Below, one piece after another: positions 1 through 11,379 of a stretch of DNA of 64,000 nt. The stretch's first letter is position 1. The number at the start of each line of letters is the position of its first letter. This DNA is from Nepenthes gracilis (Eukaryota > Streptophyta > Magnoliopsida > Caryophyllales > Nepenthaceae). Position numbers and translations under genes: made by a program. The DNA is taken from NCBI GenBank assembly GCA_033239525.1, contig BSYO01000035.1, positions 1,088,965 through 1,152,964 of the forward strand, given 5' to 3'. The notes beneath the pieces were generated by a model. That model did not search any database. It saw nothing but the letters and a program-made list of their open reading frames with translations, and had not been told where the DNA came from.

Positions 1-430
1 TAGCTTCGATCGCTAGATTTTCTCACAACTGCTGGAGCTCTCGCCATGATATCTCTACGGCTGTCGGAACTCATCGCGAGATCTTCTTTGGCCATAGGAG
101 CTCGTTGCAGATCTTTCTGACACGGAGCTTCTCACGCGAGATCTTTCTGACACGCGATCTTCTGCGCTGTTAGGATCTCACTTAAAGCGGGAGCTTCTCG
201 GGCTGTCGTAGCTCCTCGCTACGAGATCTTCTCTGGCCTGCTAGAGCTCTCACATGATTTTCTATGGCTTATCGGGCTCTCATATCCAATTTTCTCACCT
301 ATCAGACTCATGGTTGCAGTCTCTCTTACTGTTGGAACTCATTTCTAAGATCTTCTGCAGTGTCATAGCTCTTTGCTTTGCCAGATCTCCTTGCTTGACC
401 AGAAGCTCTTCTTCCCAGATCTTCTTCTTT
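1..430. repeat. degenerate short tandem repeat of GAGATCTTCT / GAGCTC blocks
   Basis: The motifs GAGATCTTCT (or ATCTTTCTGACACG) and GGAGCTC(C/A)TCGC alternate about every 25-50 bases, joined by variants of CTGTCGGAGCTC. Spacing is irregular, so this is a decayed array. The short open frames here are products of the repeat and not genes. Confidence 0.45.
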
Positions 431-435
431 GATCT

Positions 436-880
436 TCACCACGCAACATCGCTCTGAGTGACAATGCGATCCTTTTGCCCCTTTGTATGGCACAAACCTG
501 TAAAGTTATGGCAATACTTGCAATGGGGGCTTGATGTTCTCAACCCACCACCTATTGCACCATAGAAAACATCATCTAGCCAAGCGCTGCATTGGTCTGT
601 GTCACCTAAGGCAGTACCATTGACAACGGGATCTAAACCACCAGCCAACAGGCTACCTAGCGTGGCAACAACACGCTACCCAACCAATTCAGTGCAAAGG
701 ACCAATTCCCACGGTGCATAGGGGCCATAGGTCAAGGTGCCTGCTAAAGCACCTTGACGACCCTCTGAAGCGATACGTGTAGACCATGCAATAGGAGCCT
801 TAGGCAGGTTCTGAGGGCATAACACATCTTTCGCTGACAAACACCTACGATGATTCCACGCTGAATCTAGGTAAGTCATG
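436..880 (-). other. possible Copia gag-like fragment; no intact gene
   Basis: A minus-strand open stretch contains CKYCHNFTG followed by HTKG, which faintly resembles the CxYC...GHT zinc knuckle of plant Copia gag proteins. The spacing is not canonical (the second His/Cys pair is out of place), and the neighbouring stretch 676-879 matches nothing I know. It may be a decayed retrotransposon fragment or chance. Confidence 0.2.
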
Positions 881-1016
881 CATACATCATATCGCTTGTT
901 TGAATCATGTTTCCGTTACTAGGATAGCAATATTATTTGCGCATACGAATGATTACATAACACTACATAAAATTATGCGACCTAGACTATCCCTAAGTCA
1001 GGTGGGTTTTCATCCG

Positions 1017-1219
1017 TTCGTAACTAAACCTTGGTCATCGAGGCGGCTCATAAGAAGTCGTAATTAAACCTTAATATCCATACAGCCCATGAGCGGTTGA
1101 ATTGAACCTTGGTCATCCAAACGACCCATAAGCGGTCGAAATAAATCCCGGTCATCCAGGCGGCCCATTGTCGGTCTCACTAAACCTTGGTCTCATTACT
1201 GAGCGGCCCCATGTGCGTC
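1017..1219 (+). repeat. five tandem units of about 39 bp
   Basis: Five diverged units share the pattern AACCTTGGTCATCCAGGCGG followed by CCCATAAGCGGTCG. They begin near 1021, 1060, 1100, 1139 and 1177. The array sits in the non-coding part of the gypsy-like element. Confidence 0.7.
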
Positions 1220-2039
1220 AAACGCAAAACCTTATGGGGCTTTTTAGCATGCGTGTGATGACCTCCTCGCGAAGGAGAGAGCACCATCAGTCAATGATGG
1301 TTGGCGGACTAGGATCAGACGCATGAAAACTACGACGTCCTCAAATAGGACCAAGCATTAACGGTACATGCAGGTGACGTCCTAGGCTAGCAAAAACCCG
1401 GTAACAATAGCCTCAAAGCTTAGCCGGCAACTTCATCTTCTCAGCACCACCACCTCCTCTTGGTAGGAGCGAGCGCAACCAACCAGACGTGTTCGTCCAA
1501 GGTCAGAAGGCTTAGACGACAACCGCGTCTCTTCGGGGCCACGACTTTCCTACACGAAAACGATCGAAATCTAACGCAAGTCATCCCCAACAGTCCTGAC
1601 ACTCCACTAGAAAACAAAGCAACATCCTCGAAGAGGGAGTCACTGAGATTGGGATCCTAAGCTTGGTCGTGGTCACGGTATTGACTCACTTGCTCGACCC
1701 GAGAGCCAAAAGATCCCCAATTCCAGCAATTGAGCTTCTTGGGGGCTCCTCACTCCCAGTCCCATAGGATAACTCGCCAACAGCAATGTGCGACGACAAG
1801 AACCCTTCTACGGAACGCAAGGTACATTCTATTGCTACAGCTCGAACGATCAGCTATTTTAAGGCAAGTCGCCTCCTGACCTCTAGAAGCACGTTCTTAC
1901 AATGAGGAGATTTGATCTCGAGCCTGAGATCTTCCCTCTGTGCTCTTGGATCTTGGCTGAGACTGGGACGGCTCATGGTGGCAAAGCCCGAAAGATTTTC
2001 GGCTCCCTGCTTCGGGATTTGAGCACTTTGCCGGGCCAA
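1220..2039. other. no gene seen; retrotransposon-derived spacer
   Basis: This is mixed-composition sequence between two minisatellite blocks. Open frames are below 85 codons on both strands, overlap each other and lack recognisable motifs. I read it as non-coding interior of the element that ends at 4.5 kb. Confidence 0.4.
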
Positions 2040-2900
2040 TAGATTTGGTCAACTTGTATTTATTATGCTCTTTTGGATTCCGAGCACTTTGCCGCCAACT
2101 CTCCTGACTTGCATTTCTTATAAGCTCCGATTGGAGCAATTCGCGATCCAACGGATCCGGTCAATCAACATTTTCACCACCGCATCAAGCTCTTGGGTTG
2201 GAGCACTTCACGTCAATAGATCTCGGGTCAACAAAAGATTTTGCTCGGAATCGCTCTTGGTTTGGAGCACTTCCGCAGGTTGATAGTCCGGTCAGCGAAG
2301 ATTTTAGCTCGGAATAACTCTTGATTCGAGCACTTTACCATCAACGGATCCAGTCGAATAAAAATTTTCAGCTCTAAGCCGCTCTTTGATTGAGCACTTC
2401 CATAGGTGCGATTAACGGATCCGTCAATAAAGATTTTCAGCTCTAAACCGCTCTCCGGTTCGAGCACTTTTACGTCAGCGGATCCGTCAACAAAGATTTT
2501 ATTTCTGAAATGCTCACGACCGAGCACTTCATCGATCAGCGGATCGTCCAACAAAGATTTTCACTCTGGCCTGCTCTCGGTTCAGAACTCTGGTGTGGGT
2601 TGATCACGAAGATTTTGACTCCACTACTCTCTCGGATTCGAGCCGCCGTGGGTGTGAAGATTTGGCTCCACATTACTCTCCGAATTCAAGCATTTTGCCG
2701 GTCAACGGATCCGGTCGATAAAAAATTTTCAACTTCACACTGCTCTATGGATTCAAGCACTTTGTCGGTCAACAAATTCGGTCAATCGGCATATTCATCT
2801 CCGCTCTGCTCTCTGGATTCAAGTGCTCTTGTCCCGTGAGACTAATCGATAGATATCTCGGCTCGTATTACCCTTATGGATTCAAGCACTTTGGTAACCG
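2040..2900 (+). repeat. tandem array of about 65-bp units (GGATCCGGTCAA...GAGCACTT)
   Basis: At least ten diverged units carry GGATCCGTCAATAAAGATTT, then CAGCTCTAA.CCGCTCT, then a GAGCACTT core. The GAGCACTT cores recur near 2080, 2187, 2265, 2328, 2393, 2461 and 2522, about 62-68 bp apart in the clean part. Homogeneity falls off toward 2900. Confidence 0.75.
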
Positions 2901-3539
2901 GATCCGGGTCGAATAGCTTTTTTGACTGCTGTAACCTTCTCGGTTGACGCGTTAACGACAAAAAGTGGACAACCATATTTCCGACTCTCGTTTCACTCTC
3001 TGGATCAAGTATGTGGTCAACTAAGCTGGTCAACCATCAATCTGGTTCCTTCCACTCTTGAGAGTCAAACTTTACGGTCAATGAATCTAGGTTAGACTTG
3101 AGGAGACAACATGATCAGTCTCGTCCCATCATGAACATGCCGGAGGCCGAAGATTCGGTTCACCGGCATGGGGGGCTAGTGATGGGTCCAGTAACCATGA
3201 GCCCAATGGGTCAGGTCTCACAGTAAGCCCACAATCCAATATAATTCTTTCAAAATAAAAGTCCCACATTACTTTTGAAAAAATAGTGGCTCTATAAATT
3301 CCACTATAAAAGTTAGCACCCTCAAACTTTGAAGAACAAGCTCAACAAGCTCGAAGAAGCTCAAAAAGCTCCATGAGATCCGGATGACTTGGAGAAGGGT
3401 GTAGCCGTTACTAGCCAATCTCCACCAAGAGAGAGATGGCGGCCTCTGAGAAGGGGTAGCCATTGCTAGCCAATCTCCAACGAGAGCGGGATGGCGGCCC
3501 AGAGGCCACCAGTTCTCTTCTCGCCATGAGGCCACTAGC

Positions 3540-3990
3540 CATCCCCCCATTCGGAGGCCCCCGGCCCTTCGCCGGCGAGGAGACCCTCGGCCCTTCGCCA
3601 GCTTGGAGTCCATCCTCCCGCCAGGAGGCTCTTAGCCTTCCCCTCGCCTGGAGGCCATCAGCCTTCCGCCGTCAGGAGGCCCTCACCTCTCCATCAGCCA
3701 AGAGGTTCTTAGCCCTTCTCCCGTCCAAAAGTCATTAGCCTTAGTCTCCCGAGGCCATCGGCTCTCTCCCATGTGGAGCCCCTCGATCCTCCACCGTCCC
3801 AGGAAGCGGCTCTCCATCGCCGAGAGGCTCTCAACTCTCTTCCCTCGGAGGCCACCACCCTACGGCTGGCGAGGCCATTGCCCTCTCTAGTCCTGAGGCT
3901 TTCGGCCCTCCTCCCTATCCCGGAGGCCCTTGACCCTCCTCCAACCTCGGGAGGCCTTCGACCTCGGGCCCCGAGGTCACAAGTCTTTCT
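3540..3990 (+). repeat. GC-rich tandem repeat, about 35-bp units, inside the LTR
   Basis: Units of the type GGAGGCC(A/C)TC-AGCCCTTC-CTCGCC recur about twelve times with variable spacing. The three reading frames give low-complexity Pro/Ser/Leu-rich frames, which explains the open frames here. Confidence 0.6.
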
Positions 3991-4079
3991 AACCGGGTTA
4001 GGAGCTCACCGCCTGTGTCGGCCCTCCAAAGTCGGGTAACTTTTGGATGTTAACCCTTGTATGCTGCTTAGTCTTTCTC

Positions 4080-4320
4080 TCCTAAGACGCCCTCTATCTT
4101 GGTGTACCTCAAAGCCGCCTTATACCGGGCGCACATCTAAGCCGTCCCTTTGTTGTGCGCATCTTAAAGTCGTCATCTACCGAGCACACCTCAAAGCCGC
4201 CCTCCGCAGGCGCATCTTTAAGTTGCCCCTTTGCTGGAGGCACCTTAGAGTCACCCTCCATGGGCGCACCTCTGAGCCGCCCTCCGAGGCGCACCTCTGA
4301 GCCGTTTCTCTGTTGGGCCT
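4080..4320 (+). repeat. tandem repeat of about 38 bp (GGCGCACCTC.GAGCCGCC)
   Basis: Six to seven units carry GCGCA(C/T)CT(C/T)AAAGCCGCC followed by CTTTGCTG-like spacers. The last two units (about 4262-4305) are the most alike. Confidence 0.65.
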
Positions 4321-4599
4321 ATTCATGGAGCTCAAGCCTCCTAATGCATCCGTCTCACACTCCCCTCATCGCTCCATCTTTGCACTCCCGTCGTATTTAC
4401 CTTTAAACGTGTATTCCTCCGTTTATTGTGGAAGATATTTGACTTGAGTGTCGAAGTGTCAACGGGGGATAGCCCCCCGTTGTCATCTGACTTTTTGTTT
4501 GTGGTTTGTGTTGTACAGGTTCTTAGTTATCAGTGACGAAAATTGGCCCGATTTAGATCGACCCGTAATGAAAAATTGGAAGGCTCCTTAATCCGTACA

Positions 4600-6190
4600 A
4601 CAATTAGGGACCCGGGACGCAACGTGAACAAATTAAAGCCCAAAGCAGTGAAATTTCGCAAATCATAGCAAACACATGATATGACAGAATTAATTATATC
4701 AACTCTCCATATATTAATATATATGACTTGCTCAAATACCCAACTAAACTCGCAATGAAAATCGTTAACCAAAACTCAAGTCGTTACAATATTAAACATA
4801 CTAATTCAACAAATATAGAAATCCCAAATATAAACAAATTGTAATAGTTAAATATGCAATGGAACCAAAATATAAATCCCAAAATAAATAAATTATAAAT
4901 TTGAATACAAAATATAAATACAAATATAATTAAACTAAGTCTTCAAACCATTCACTATTCGAATCTTATAAGTCTTCAAATTTCTTTAATCTAAAAGAGG
5001 TTAGAAATAGGATAAAATTGTAAGTCTAAAGTTTAGTAAATATATTTATATACAATAACAAATATAAGTGTATAAATCAGAACGAATGAGTAAAAAATAA
5101 TAAAATTCATATGAAATCTAATAGTTGTTAAATGTCCAAACGTGTTAAATATCCAAATGTTTTAAATATTCAATTAACAAATGTTTAAATATAATTTCAT
5201 ATGTATAAATGAATAACAAATAAATCATCTGAAATCATCAAAATATCCAAATATCATAAATCCAAAGACATAAAAAATCCAAATCTAAAATCGGATGAAT
5301 TTAAATATTGATGAAAGCCTTCAAATATAAGAAATCAAGCATCTCAAATATCAAATTATATGTAAGTAAATTTTTAAAAAATAAAAATATATTAAAATAA
5401 AAAACCAATGGCCAAAAGAATAACTTTCAGAAATGGCTACACATATTTTCAATAAATTTAGGCTAAAATATTATTATTTAGACCCATAAACACAATACAG
5501 ATGGGGTTAAATACCATCTTATTTTACCACCCATAAAAGATAGGTGTAATTTTTAAGTATATCTAAATATATTACAAAGTATGAGTTTTAAAATTTATTT
5601 TAATTATAACTAATTAAGTTAAGATAATTAAAATTAAGATTAAATGAGAAAAAAATTTGAGTTAAAGTCTAAGTTGGACCGGGTCATATCAAGTCGGAGG
5701 ATATTTGATTGGCGCCTGATGAGCACTCATGGGTATTATGGGTAGAGAAGTTGCACCTAATTAGCGTCTGACCGGAGTTCAAGCGCACTTTTTAGATCAT
5801 GCTCGATGCACACCCAAGTGTGTTGAAGTAGAATCCTAATATCTGACGTGCGCCCAATACGCTTTCCAGTGTCACTCTACTATATATAACGTGTCCGACT
5901 AATTTTTGATCATTTTTCTGTCAGATTTAAGAGAGGAGAGAGAAAGAGAAAGGAAGTTAGAGAAATCAAATTCAAGTGAATTCAAACAAGGTTTTGGTAA
6001 TTTGAAATTAAAACAAATACATCTCAAACCTTTTTTTTCTTTGTTATTGATGTCTTTAACATTATTGAGTATTTTTTATTCAAAATGTTCATATATGACA
6101 TGTTTTCATAGTAAGATAATGGTCCTTCACATGTATAAACTTTTACTCCCATTTTTTATAAAAATTATATTCTTAGTTCATGTACTTTAG
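4600..6190 (+). repeat. left arm of a large inverted repeat
   Basis: Reading 4613-5295 and 5740-6190 in reverse complement gives the sequence at 10215-11378 with roughly 85-90% identity by eye. For example, the CATAGCAAACACATGATATG block at 4666 is inverted at 11319, and the GAGAGAAAGAGAAAGGAAG block at 5937 is inverted near 10475. About 440 bp (5300-5740) is present here and absent from the right arm. The arm includes a retrotransposon promoter with a TATA box at 5880. Confidence 0.75.
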
Positions 6191-7533
6191 ATTATTAAAT
6201 TATTTTTTTATAATTTTCTTACATATATGTGTTGAATTCATAGTTATATGACTCTTGTAAGTTTTAATTTTTTATTTAATATTCATGTATGCTTAAAATT
6301 ACTAAATTTATGTCTTACATATTTTAAAAAAATTAGTAATTTGCCCTTGCATGCATGTTATTTAAAATAAAATATTAAAATCTCAAAATGTGACTAATTT
6401 TTCTACAATTTTGTTTAAAAAATTTTTAATGTAGCCATTGTATGTTCAAAAACTTGCAAATTTAAATTTTTACAGAATTTTTACGCACTACATGATAATT
6501 ATTTGAAATAATTATAAAGAAAACTCTACAATTTCTTAAATGGTTAAGAATATTTTTTAGAATTGAGAAATACAAAATTGATATAAAATTTTATAAAATT
6601 TTTATTTTGTTTAAGTATTGGACCATTATAAAAAATTCAGTAGTGATACAATATGGCATATCTTAATATATTATAGTGGTTGTTGATATTCGAATTTATC
6701 ATCTATGGTGAAAGAGGCATTCAATCTCATCTACAGGGTGATATATATGATGGCCCACTTACTAATTTTTAATAGTAGCGTAAGATTTTTGATTGTGTGA
6801 AAATAACTATAACCTAAATTTTGATTATTCGCTCCTTTAATCGGTAAAGTCCTATTGGCCCTTGATTCCTAAGAATTGACATATTAAATATAAATTTATA
6901 TGGTATATTTTGACTATGTATTGAAAAGAAAAATTTAAAAGCTATACATATTGGTTATAAAAATTCATGGTATTGCATCATAAATTGATCCATGGTTTCT
7001 TCTAACTTGTTTCAATACAAATTAAATGTTAAATTATGTAAATTTGTGTGACATATTAAACTTTAGACTCACTCTTATTTTTATTTTTTACTAACTCTTT
7101 GATTAGCGGCTTAGGCACTTGTGAGATAAGTAGAATCGAAGGAAGAGTCATTCGAATAAATTAGGATTAGAATGGTTAGTTGTTTGATGATGTATTTTAA
7201 TTTTCAAACAATAACTTAGAATGTTTATGATATCCGGATGATGGTTTGTAAATTATAATATTGATGTTGACTTTCTATTATGATTATTCAGATATTCTAA
7301 TTTTTAATTTAGATATAACTTACTACATATGATCCAACGACTTGTTATGGTCAGTGTTCCAACTACCTGATGAGATGGCATTTCGGATCCTATGGTAAGG
7401 TTATAATATTTTTATTTTGGTCAGTCGATATATTGATATAAAGTTCACATCCATGGGTTATTAGGTTTATTATTTATTCATGATTAATCTCACTAATTAT
7501 TAACTTTGGGATTGGATTTTGGGACGTGATAAT
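5541..7533 (+). mobile_element. Del/Tekay-like LTR block (plus strand)
   Basis: The candidate start is TGTAATTTTTAAG at 5541. A TATA box (CTATATATAAC, 5880) and an AG-rich leader (GAGAGGAGAGAGAAAGAG, about 5930) follow. The block ends with GGATTTTGGGACGTGATA near 7513-7533, like the GGGTCGTGACA-type 3' ends of Del/Tekay chromovirus LTRs. No primer-binding site follows, so this is a solo or nested remnant. The interior near 7110 (GGCACTTGTGAGATAAGTAG) also fits this LTR type. Family placement comes from memory of LTR ends, with no coding domains to support it. Confidence 0.45.
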
Positions 7534-7589
7534 ATTAGGATGTTTAAATATATTATTTCATTCAACGTTTTACAATGATCTTCAAGAAA

Positions 7590-8525
7590 ATACCATATTG
7601 GGTGACTCCATAACAAAAGGGTCAAAATTGTTGTTCTTCATGGAAAAATTATAAAATTCTAACTCAGTAGAAGTATATATATAAAATTTTTTATCATATA
7701 AAAATTTTAAATATTATATCAAATATTAAAATAGAATTTGATTCAAAATATTACATAGACTATCACATGTAAGACTCAGATACAAGTTTATGATTTTTCG
7801 TTTTCAAGCATTTCATATGTAAACATATGATTTTAAAACATTAACTTATTAGTGAAAAACAAACAAATCTCTAAATCTTTTAGTAAAATAAAATAAAATA
7901 TCAAAAACTTTCCATAAAAACCATATGTATATAACAATAATCAAAGTAGAAAAGCTAAATGGCCACATGTACGTATATCAAAATAAGAAATATGAATAAA
8001 ATTAAATAATTATTAAATAAACAAAAGAACAGATTTAAAATTCTTACCTTAATTATCTGATATAGCAAATCTAGCTCCCAAAACCTCTAAATACGTATTT
8101 CTCTTTTCTCTCTCCTCTTATTTTTCCTCCTCTCTTCTTTGTCTCTGTTCTTTCCCTTTTTTCCCCCTTGAGAATCATGAATAGTGCATACAAGTGTACT
8201 TTTATAACCTAATTAGTGTACGAATATTAAATAGGAGCACATCAAGCGCGGTTAATAACCCTCAGGTATGCACGATCGTAACATCAAGTGTTACTCAAGT
8301 GCGAATCAATTTGTCTAAATTGCACATAAATGTTACATAAGTATATATCAAGCATCGCTCAATCTACTTAAAACACGTATAAGTATGGCTTAGACACCCA
8401 TCAGTTGCCAAAGCTAGTTCCAAAATTTAATTTTTCTTTAAATTTTTATTAAATAATTATTTTTAAATTGACATAAAATTATATTAATAATATTATAAAT
8501 TTTATATAAAATATGGGATGTTATA
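7590..8525 (-). mobile_element. Del-like LTR block (minus strand)
   Basis: Read on the minus strand, it starts at 8525 with TATAACATCCCATATTTT, close to the TGTAACATCCC start of Del LTRs (second base changed), and continues into AATTTATAATATTATTAATA as in the copy at 45536. A minus-strand TATA box (GGTTATAAAAGTAC, about 8197-8209) and a purine-rich leader (about 8095-8165) follow. Its far end is not defined. It lies tail to tail with the plus-strand block ending at 7533. Confidence 0.45.
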
Positions 8526-8529
8526 ATAT

Positions 8530-9920
8530 AGGACTAAGCTCTGTTAAAATTATTTGGGGATAATGTGCTATGGAAGACAAGTTCTAGACGTCTTCAATAT
8601 AGGCGAAGTGTTATGGAATTTATGTTAAATCTTAGAAATATTAAGGACTAGAAAATAAATAGATATTTTAAGATTTAGATCTATCAAAATGTGTCATTGA
8701 ATTGCTAAGGGGTTTGGTATTTATGGAGATATAAAGCCAATTATTTTGGGTAGATTCTACTCATTTTTCTAAAAATTGATGAGAGTTCTCCTAAAGAGAA
8801 GTGGTAGACAGTTTCTCTAGAGACGAGTTATTACCCACAATCTGCACATTTGAGTTACCAATTATTCTAGTAAGTTCTCTTGAAGGGGAATGCTAGCATG
8901 GACATCCATGATCATGGTTATGGAAAATGATTATTATAGTTGTTCATGTGTTGATGAGTTATTGTCAAAGGATATAGCATTTCATTTAGTGAATTGGATG
9001 TTTAGTTGAGCAGTTTGGCTCTCCTTATCTCATCCTTTGGATCAACCTTCATTGACTTGTTATGGTAAGTGTGTTTTAGCTCTTAAAGTTTTTCGAACAC
9101 TTGGTTGCTCAGCCAATCGGCTCATGATCACATAGCATAAAATTGAAACACATTTATTAGGATTTACTTGCAGTTATTCATGCTTAGACAGGGTTGTAGC
9201 CACATCTACACTTAATAATCTGGACTCTCTATTTTATCTATTGTTTAGGTTGATATTTTTATATTAGCTTGAGTTTTTACTTAATCCAGCACATTATATT
9301 ATGATGTTACATTAATTTCTCAATCAAAATTTTGCTTATTGAGTATTCAACTTATTTTTATTATTTCTTCTAGAGTAGCAGGAATCATGTTCCTTTTGGA
9401 GGCTTCAAATGTTGGGGGACCTCATTGTTGAGTTTTTATGATTATTTTTACACTTCTTAATCCTTTTAAGTTTTCCATTTGGTGAATTTTTTACAATTAT
9501 TGTTGGAATCATGAAAAGTTAAAATACTAGAAAGAATATATGTCATGAATTTTTTTTTTTAGGGTACTATATCTTTTAAAAGTATGGGATGTTTGTGTAG
9601 AGTAGTATAGGAGCATAATTTACAGAATTATAATTGTTAAATTTTAAATCACATTCTTATGAGTTTTACATTTAATAGATAAATTATCTAGAGATTCGCT
9701 CAATTTTCTGTACAAGAATTTACTTGGAAGGAAGACTGAAGTGGCTCAAAAGATCGATACTTAATAGATACACGAGAGGGCACTCATGCATGGATTCTAG
9801 TGGCCGGATTGCTTGATGGGTACTTTTGTGCAATTTCTCATGTGAAGATGGTTTTGCCTTAAACATTTAAATGCCAACTTCAGTATTCTAATGGTGGCTT
9901 CCTGTTGTTACTCCAGCCAA
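8530..9920. other. no gene seen; AT-rich spacer between inverted arms
   Basis: There is no reading frame with recognisable motifs and no tandem structure. The sequence is less AT-extreme than its neighbours and could be retrotransposon interior, but I cannot place it. Confidence 0.3.
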
Positions 9921-9921
9921 G

Positions 9922-9962
9922 GATAGCGTTCGAATGCTAATTTTTAGCATTCGAATGCTATC
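9922..9962. repeat. 41-bp near-perfect hairpin
   Basis: GATAGCGTTCGAATGCTAA pairs with TTAGCATTCGAATGCTATC around a short T-rich loop, with a single mismatch in 19 pairs. Each arm contains the TTCGAA palindrome. It sits alone in the spacer, so neither a terminator nor a transposon end is implied. Confidence 0.75.
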
Positions 9963-10099
9963 TCCTAGTATTTTCAATGACTACATCCAATGTTTGAGTA
10001 CCAAATTCTTTTTTAATAGTAGCTTGCTCCATTTTTTTTGTGTGAAAGAGAGAAATTGTGATTCTTCAATGAAAGTTTTCTTAGAAGAGTTAGATAGTC

Positions 10100-10199
10100 N
10101 NNNNNNNNNNNNNNNNNNNNNNNNNNNNNNNNNNNNNNNNNNNNNNNNNNNNNNNNNNNNNNNNNNNNNNNNNNNNNNNNNNNNNNNNNNNNNNNNNNN
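10100..10199. other. assembly gap of exactly 100 N
   Basis: A round 100-base run of N is usually a placeholder for unknown length. It falls at the inner edge of the right inverted-repeat arm. The sequence just after it (AATGATCAAAAATCAATCGG, about 10202) recurs at about 10520, so an extra repeat copy was probably lost or collapsed here. Open frames running through the Ns are artefacts. Confidence 0.98.
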
Positions 10200-10214
10200 A
10201 AAATGATCAAAAAT

Positions 10215-11255
10215 CAATCGGATATAATATATATAGTAGAGTGACAAGAACATTATTTTCACAAAAATCATAAAAAATGGGTGTGAAAGTTTATACATGT
10301 GCAGTACCATTATCTTACTATAAAAATATGTCATATAGGAGTATTTTGAACAAAAAACACTCAATAAAGTGGAAGAAATTAGTAACAAAGAAAAAAAAAA
10401 AAAGGTTTGGGATGCACTTATTTTAACTCCAAATTACCAAAACCTTGTTTGGATTCACTTGAATTTGATTTCTCTAACTTCCTTTCTCTTTCTCTCTATT
10501 CTCCCAAATCTGATAGAAAAATGATCAAAAATCAGTCGAACACAATGTATATAATAGAGTGGCACTTAAGCGCGCATCGGGTGTGTGTCAGGCATTAGCA
10601 TTCTACCTCGACACACTCGGGTGTACATTGAGCATGATCTAAAAAATGCACTTGAGTTTCGATCAAGTGTTAATCAGATGTGACTTCCCTGCCGATTTTA
10701 GATTTGGATTTTTTGAGTCTTTGGATTTATGATATTTGGATATTTTGATAATTTCGTATTTTAGATTATTTGGTATTTGTTTATACATATGAAATTATAT
10801 TTGAACTTTAGTTAATTGAATATTTAAAACATTTGAATATTTAACACGTTTGAACTTTTAACAACTAATAGATTTCACATTAGTTTTATTATTTTTCACT
10901 CATCCTTTATACACTTATATTTGTTATTGTATATAAATATATTTATTGAACTTTAGTCTTGTAATTTTATCTTATTTCTAACCTCTTTTAGATTAAAGGA
11001 TTTTGAATACTTATAAGATTTGAACAGTAAATGGTTTGAAGACTTAATTTAATTATATTTGTATTTATAATTTGTATTCAAATTTATATTTTATTTGTTT
11101 TGGGATTTATATTTTGGGTGCATTGCATATTTAACTATTACAGTTTGTTTATATTTGAAATTTCTATATTTGTTGAATTAGTAGGTTTAATATTATAATG
11201 ATTTGAATTTTAATTGATGATTTTCATTGCGAGTTTAGTTGGGTATTTGAGTAAG

Positions 11256-11293
<38 letters not shown>

Positions 11294-11378
11294 AGACTTG
11301 ACATATTTAGCTTTGTCATATCATGTGTTTGCTATGATTTGTGGAATTTCATTACTTTGAGCTTTAGTTTGTTTACGT
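10215..11378 (-). repeat. right arm of the large inverted repeat
   Basis: This is the reverse complement of most of 4613-6190, lacking about 440 bp present in the left arm. It contains the minus-strand version of the same retrotransposon promoter and AG-rich leader (seen here as TTCCTTTCTCTTTCTC near 10470). A (TA)n run at 11258-11292 replaces a shorter TA-rich stretch of the left arm. Confidence 0.75.
11258..11292. repeat. (TA)n microsatellite
   Basis: An uninterrupted AT dinucleotide run of about 17 units inside the right inverted arm. The left arm has only an interrupted TATTAATATATATG at the matching place, so the run expanded after the arms separated. Confidence 0.95.
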
Positions 11379-11379
11379 C

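Larger units (their letters stand above)
1..3179 (+). mobile_element. 3' internal part of a Ty3/gypsy (Tat-like) element, non-coding and minisatellite-rich
   Basis: This stretch lies left of a recognisable LTR start at 3180. It ends in a purine-rich tract (GGGGGGCTAG at about 3170-3179), as expected of the polypurine tract that primes plus-strand synthesis just before a 3' LTR. I see no intact gag or pol frame. Instead there are three blocks of short tandem repeats (1-430, 1017-1219, 2040-2900), a common trait of the long non-coding 3' region of Tat-type plant elements. The Tat assignment is inferred from the tract, the LTR layout and the repeats, not from protein domains. The element continues beyond the left window edge. 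Confidence 0.5.
3180..4533 (+). mobile_element. 3' LTR of the Tat-like gypsy element
   Basis: The LTR opens with TGATGGGTCC directly after the purine tract. A TATA-like box (CTCTATAAATT, about 3290) lies 110 bp inside, followed by an A/G-rich leader. Near the end, GACTTGAGTGTCGAAG (4441) then ...CTGACTTTTTGTTT and TTGTACAGG form a distal signature also present at 18706-18785 and, in part, at 50568. The body holds two GC-rich minisatellites (3540-3990, 4080-4320). The exact 3' terminus is uncertain (4518-4533) because the next 80 bases match nothing else here. Confidence 0.6.

Noticed and set aside
2065..2839. Frames of 72-109 codons on both strands
   Set aside because: They are translations of the 65-bp tandem repeat, which lacks stops by chance in several frames.
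3269..4300. Pro/Ser/Leu-rich frames that look like low-complexity proteins
   Set aside because: They come from the GC-rich minisatellites inside the LTR; overlapping frames on both strands look equally open.
5906..6190. 94-codon frame with RERERKLEKS start
   Set aside because: It is the purine-rich retrotransposon leader, and the same DNA appears inverted at 10.2-10.5 kb.
9934..10388. Open frames running through the N gap
   Set aside because: Their length depends on unknown bases; the flanks are LTR sequence.
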